Below, piece by piece: positions 14,897-16,550 of a stretch of 16,550 nt of DNA. The first letter of the stretch is position 1, and each line of letters opens with the position of its first letter. The notes under the pieces are model-generated. The model was given only the letters and a program-made list of their open reading frames with translations. It searched no databases and was not told the origin of the DNA. The position numbers and the translations under genes are program-made. Source of the stretch: JACRAR01 sp041665185 (GTDB lineage Bacteria; Pseudomonadota; Gammaproteobacteria; Burkholderiales; Rhodocyclaceae); NCBI GenBank assembly GCA_041665185.1, contig JBAYJH010000081.1, positions 1 through 16,550 on the forward strand. The letters are read 5' to 3'.

Positions 14897-14991
14897 GACC
14901 AATGAAAACGGCGGCGGACGCGGCGATTGCGATTATGTATTGGCGCTGCGACCTGATCTCAAATTGGCAAACTCGTCGGCACAGCCGGTCC
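14897..14991. other. Short spacer upstream of the comM fragment
   Basis: This lies between the comM fragment and the patB stop codon. No gene, hairpin or T-tract is evident. It probably held the comM promoter once. Confidence 0.35.
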
Positions 14992-16170
14992 TCATGTCAT
15001 TACCGCCGACTGCATGCGATCCAGGGCGGCATCCAGCAGCGCGCGCGGACAGCCGAAATTGAGGCGCACGAAACCGCTGCTGTCGCCGGCCTCACCGCGC
15101 TGGCCGCGGCCGAAATCGGCGCCATTGGATAGCCCGACGCCGGCCTGCTCGAAGAAATGGTGCGGGTTCTCCAGGCCGCGGGTTTGGCAGAACTGGCGCG
15201 CATCGATCCAGGCCAGGTAGGTCGCCTCGACGTGGCTCATGGCGAGTCCGGGCATGGCCGCGAAGCGCGCTTCGACATGGTCGCGGTTGGCGCGCAGATA
15301 GTCGATCAACTCCGCATGCCAGGGACCCGCGTCACGATAGGCCGCCTCGGTCGCCGCCAGTCCCAGCACATTCACGTCCGGCACGATGCCCTGCATGGCG
15401 GCGCGGAAGGCGCGGCGCAAGGCGGCATCGGGTATCACCGCGAAGGCGCTGCCCAGGCCGGGAATATTGAAGGTCTTGGACGGCGCCATCAGGGTGATGC
15501 TGCGCTGCGCCGCCTCGGGAGAAGTGGCGGCGAAGGGTTGGTGGCGCAGATCGCGGTCGAGCACCAGCCCGCAGTGGATCTCGTCCGAACAGACGATCAG
15601 GTCGTGCCGCTCGGCAATCTCGGCGATGCGCCGCAGTTCGTCCGCGCGCCACACCCGCCCCACCGGGTTATGCGGATGGCACAGCAGGAACAGCCGGGTG
15701 GCGGGCGACAGTGCCGCCTCAAGGCCGGCGAAATCCCACTCCCAATGGCCATCGATTCTGGCCAGCGGCGCGCTCACCACACGACGCTGGGAAAAGCGCG
15801 GCGAGGAGAGGAAGGGAGGATAAACGGGCGTGGCGGTGAACACCTCGCTGTCCGGTGCGCCGACCGCACGGCAGGCCACATTGAGGCCGACGACCAGGCC
15901 CGGCAACCACACCAGCCAGTCGGCCTCCACCTGCCAGCCATACTCGCGTGCCAGATGGTCCTGCACCGCTGCGGTGAGCGACGGCCACGCTCCGCCATAG
16001 CCGAGGACCCCGTGTTCGACGCGGCGGCGCAGCGCGTCGAGCACCGCCGGCGGCGCTGCGAAATCCATGTCTGCAACCCACAGTGGAATGATGTCGCGCC
16101 CGGCATACTTGCCCCACTTGACCGAATCGCTGGCGCGGCGATCGATGGGGGTATCGAAATCGAATGGCAT
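14992..16170 (-). CDS. patB: PatB/MalY-type PLP-dependent C-S lyase (cystathionine beta-lyase)
   Basis: This 392-aa fold-type I PLP enzyme belongs to the PatB/MalY subfamily of class I/II aminotransferases, which splits cystathionine or cysteine conjugates to a thiol, pyruvate and ammonia. Diagnostic features are the N-terminal RRASDSVKWGKY and PLWVADMDFAAP (9-40), HPHNPVGR (165-172), SDEIHCGLVL (195-204, Asp196 contacting the pyridine nitrogen), and the PLP lysine Lys232 in APSKTFNIPGLG. The C-terminal domain ends with FVRLNFGCPR. The length is normal and nothing is missing. The ATG at 16170 is preceded by a strong GGGGGA. It lies downstream of a cysteine synthase gene on the same strand, so both concern sulphur amino acids, but 257 bp of repeat-rich DNA separate them and they may have separate promoters. 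The exact in vivo substrate is not determined. Confidence 0.93.
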   Translation of the reverse strand: MPFDFDTPIDRRASDSVKWGKYAGRDIIPLWVADMDFAAPPAVLDALRRRVEHGVLGYGGAWPSLTAAVQDHLAREYGWQVEADWLVWLPGLVVGLNVACRAVGAPDSEVFTATPVYPPFLSSPRFSQRRVVSAPLARIDGHWEWDFAGLEAALSPATRLFLLCHPHNPVGRVWRADELRRIAEIAERHDLIVCSDEIHCGLVLDRDLRHQPFAATSPEAAQRSITLMAPSKTFNIPGLGSAFAVIPDAALRRAFRAAMQGIVPDVNVLGLAATEAAYRDAGPWHAELIDYLRANRDHVEARFAAMPGLAMSHVEATYLAWIDARQFCQTRGLENPHHFFEQAGVGLSNGADFGRGQRGEAGDSSGFVRLNFGCPRALLDAALDRMQSAVMT

Positions 16171-16248
16171 CGTCCCCCGAGTTTACCTTGTTAATGCGAA
16201 ATACGCCGAAGCGTGCGCCTGGTGATATCGAGCGTAGCGAGCACATTT

Positions 16249-16273
16249 AGCCCCCCGCCCCGGGGCAGGGGCT
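16249..16273. repeat. GC-rich near-perfect hairpin
   Basis: AGCCCC pairs with GGGGCT around an inner GCCCC/GGGGC palindrome. It lies between cysK and patB. On the minus strand it follows cysK by about 155 bp. It has no T-run; it looks like a dispersed intergenic repeat rather than a classical terminator. Confidence 0.5.
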
Positions 16274-16289
16274 GGGCTGGGGGTGGGGG
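16262..16289 (+). other. G-run tract with quadruplex potential
   Basis: Five G-runs of 4, 4, 3, 5 and 5 bases are separated by spacers of 2, 2, 2 and 1 bases. This meets the usual pattern for a G-quadruplex on the plus strand, which is the template strand for patB and cysK transcription. It partly overlaps the hairpin. Function is unproven. Confidence 0.55.
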
Positions 16290-16323
16290 ACCATGGGAAC
16301 GTCGCTAACTTTCACGATCGCGG

Positions 16324-16404
16324 GCGTCCCACCAGGGGACTTCCTTCGGGGCGTCCCACCAGGGGACTTCCTTCGGGGCGTCCCACCAGGGGACTTCCTT
16401 CGGG
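16324..16404. repeat. Three tandem 27-bp repeats
   Basis: Three identical 27-bp units begin at 16324, 16351 and 16378, each starting GCGTCCCACCAGGGGAC and ending TTCCTTCGGG, followed by a 4-base start of a fourth unit. Each unit contains a GTCCC/GGGAC inverted repeat. Because 27 is a multiple of three, frames on both strands stay open and spell 9-residue repeats (RPTRGLPSG or VGRPEGSPL). These lack start signals and are unlikely to be proteins. There are no spacers, so it is not a CRISPR array. Confidence 0.9.
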
Positions 16405-16427
16405 GCGTAGCCGGCGCATCATGAAAC

Positions 16428-16550
16428 TTAGACCTCCAGATGCTGATACAGCACGGTCGACAAGTAACGTTCGCCGAACGAAGGAATGATCACTACCGCC
16501 AGCTTGCCCTTGTTCTCCGGGCGCTTCGCCACTTGCAGCGCGGCCCACAC
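16428..16550 (-). CDS. cysK: Cysteine synthase, C-terminal end (5' part outside window)
   Basis: Reading in from the window edge, 40 residues precede a TAA at 16428-16430. They include VAKRPENKGKLAVVIIPSFGERYLSTVLYQHLEV, which matches the end of O-acetylserine sulfhydrylase A (typically AKRPE..GK.IVVILPS.GERYLST.LF). The enzyme makes cysteine from O-acetylserine and sulfide with PLP. The catalytic lysine and substrate loop lie in the missing part. CysK and CysM ends are similar; CysK is the better fit by the GERYLST form. It is on the same strand as patB and upstream of it. Confidence 0.85.
   Translation of the reverse strand: MWAALQVAKRPENKGKLAVVIIPSFGERYLSTVLYQHLEV

Noticed and set aside
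14603..14905. Plus-strand frame of 100 codons in the gap between the NTPase and patB genes
   Set aside because: It shows no coding character and runs antisense to the recognisable comM fragment.
16324..16404. Possible CRISPR array
   Set aside because: Units are directly joined with no spacers.
16283..16489. Small plus-strand frame with RPTRGLPSG repeats
   Set aside because: It is the in-frame reading of a 27-bp DNA repeat, is also open on the other strand, and overlaps the end of cysK.

Overview
The window looks like chromosomal DNA of a high-GC, free-living Gram-negative bacterium, most likely a betaproteobacterium and perhaps a member of the Rhodocyclales or a relative. This rests on the GC-rich coding style, the arrangement of slt, fau and a full-length bacterial-type cca with an HD domain, the DUF1840 and DUF2905 proteins, and the number of c-di-GMP signalling genes. 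The lineage is an inference from protein style and gene order, not a database result.

Layout. Positions 1-2120 hold the 3' part of a HAMP-PAS-PAS-GGDEF-EAL gene, followed by an unrecognised 160-aa protein with a clear -10 box and ribosome binding site (2196-2678). On the minus strand come a SAM-dependent methyltransferase in less GC-rich DNA (2800-3417) and an overlapping pair: an alpha/beta hydrolase followed by a DUF1840 protein (4666 down to 3528). A 107-bp element with long terminal inverted repeats, resembling a MITE (4746-4852), sits 12 bp before the start codon of a small DUF2905 membrane protein (4865-5062). That gene converges on and overlaps cca. cca and slt follow one another on the minus strand. 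Divergent from slt are fau (8328-8966), a degenerate-EAL/HDOD protein (9001-10227) and a PAS-PAS-GGDEF-EAL protein (10229-12622), which probably form one transcription unit.

From about 12640 to 14900 the character changes. A lone 579-aa KAP-type P-loop NTPase (12811-14550) occupies less GC-rich DNA. It is followed by a decayed fragment of the comM/yifB N-terminus whose start codon appears to have become ACG. This is the accessory part of the window and the best place to look for an uncharacterised defence-like function, although only one gene is present. The window ends with a PatB/MalY-type C-S lyase (14992-16170), a repeat-rich spacer holding a GC hairpin, a run of G tracts and three 27-bp tandem repeats, and the last 40 codons of a cysteine synthase (cysK-like), all on the minus strand.

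How the genes fit together. The two GGDEF-EAL proteins both keep the catalytic motifs for c-di-GMP synthesis and breakdown and the RxxD inhibitory site. The HDOD protein, one base upstream of the second of them, has lost the EAL catalytic residues and is probably an adaptor or signalling partner. cca (tRNA maturation), slt (peptidoglycan turnover) and fau (folate salvage) are housekeeping genes. patB and cysK point to sulphur amino-acid metabolism.
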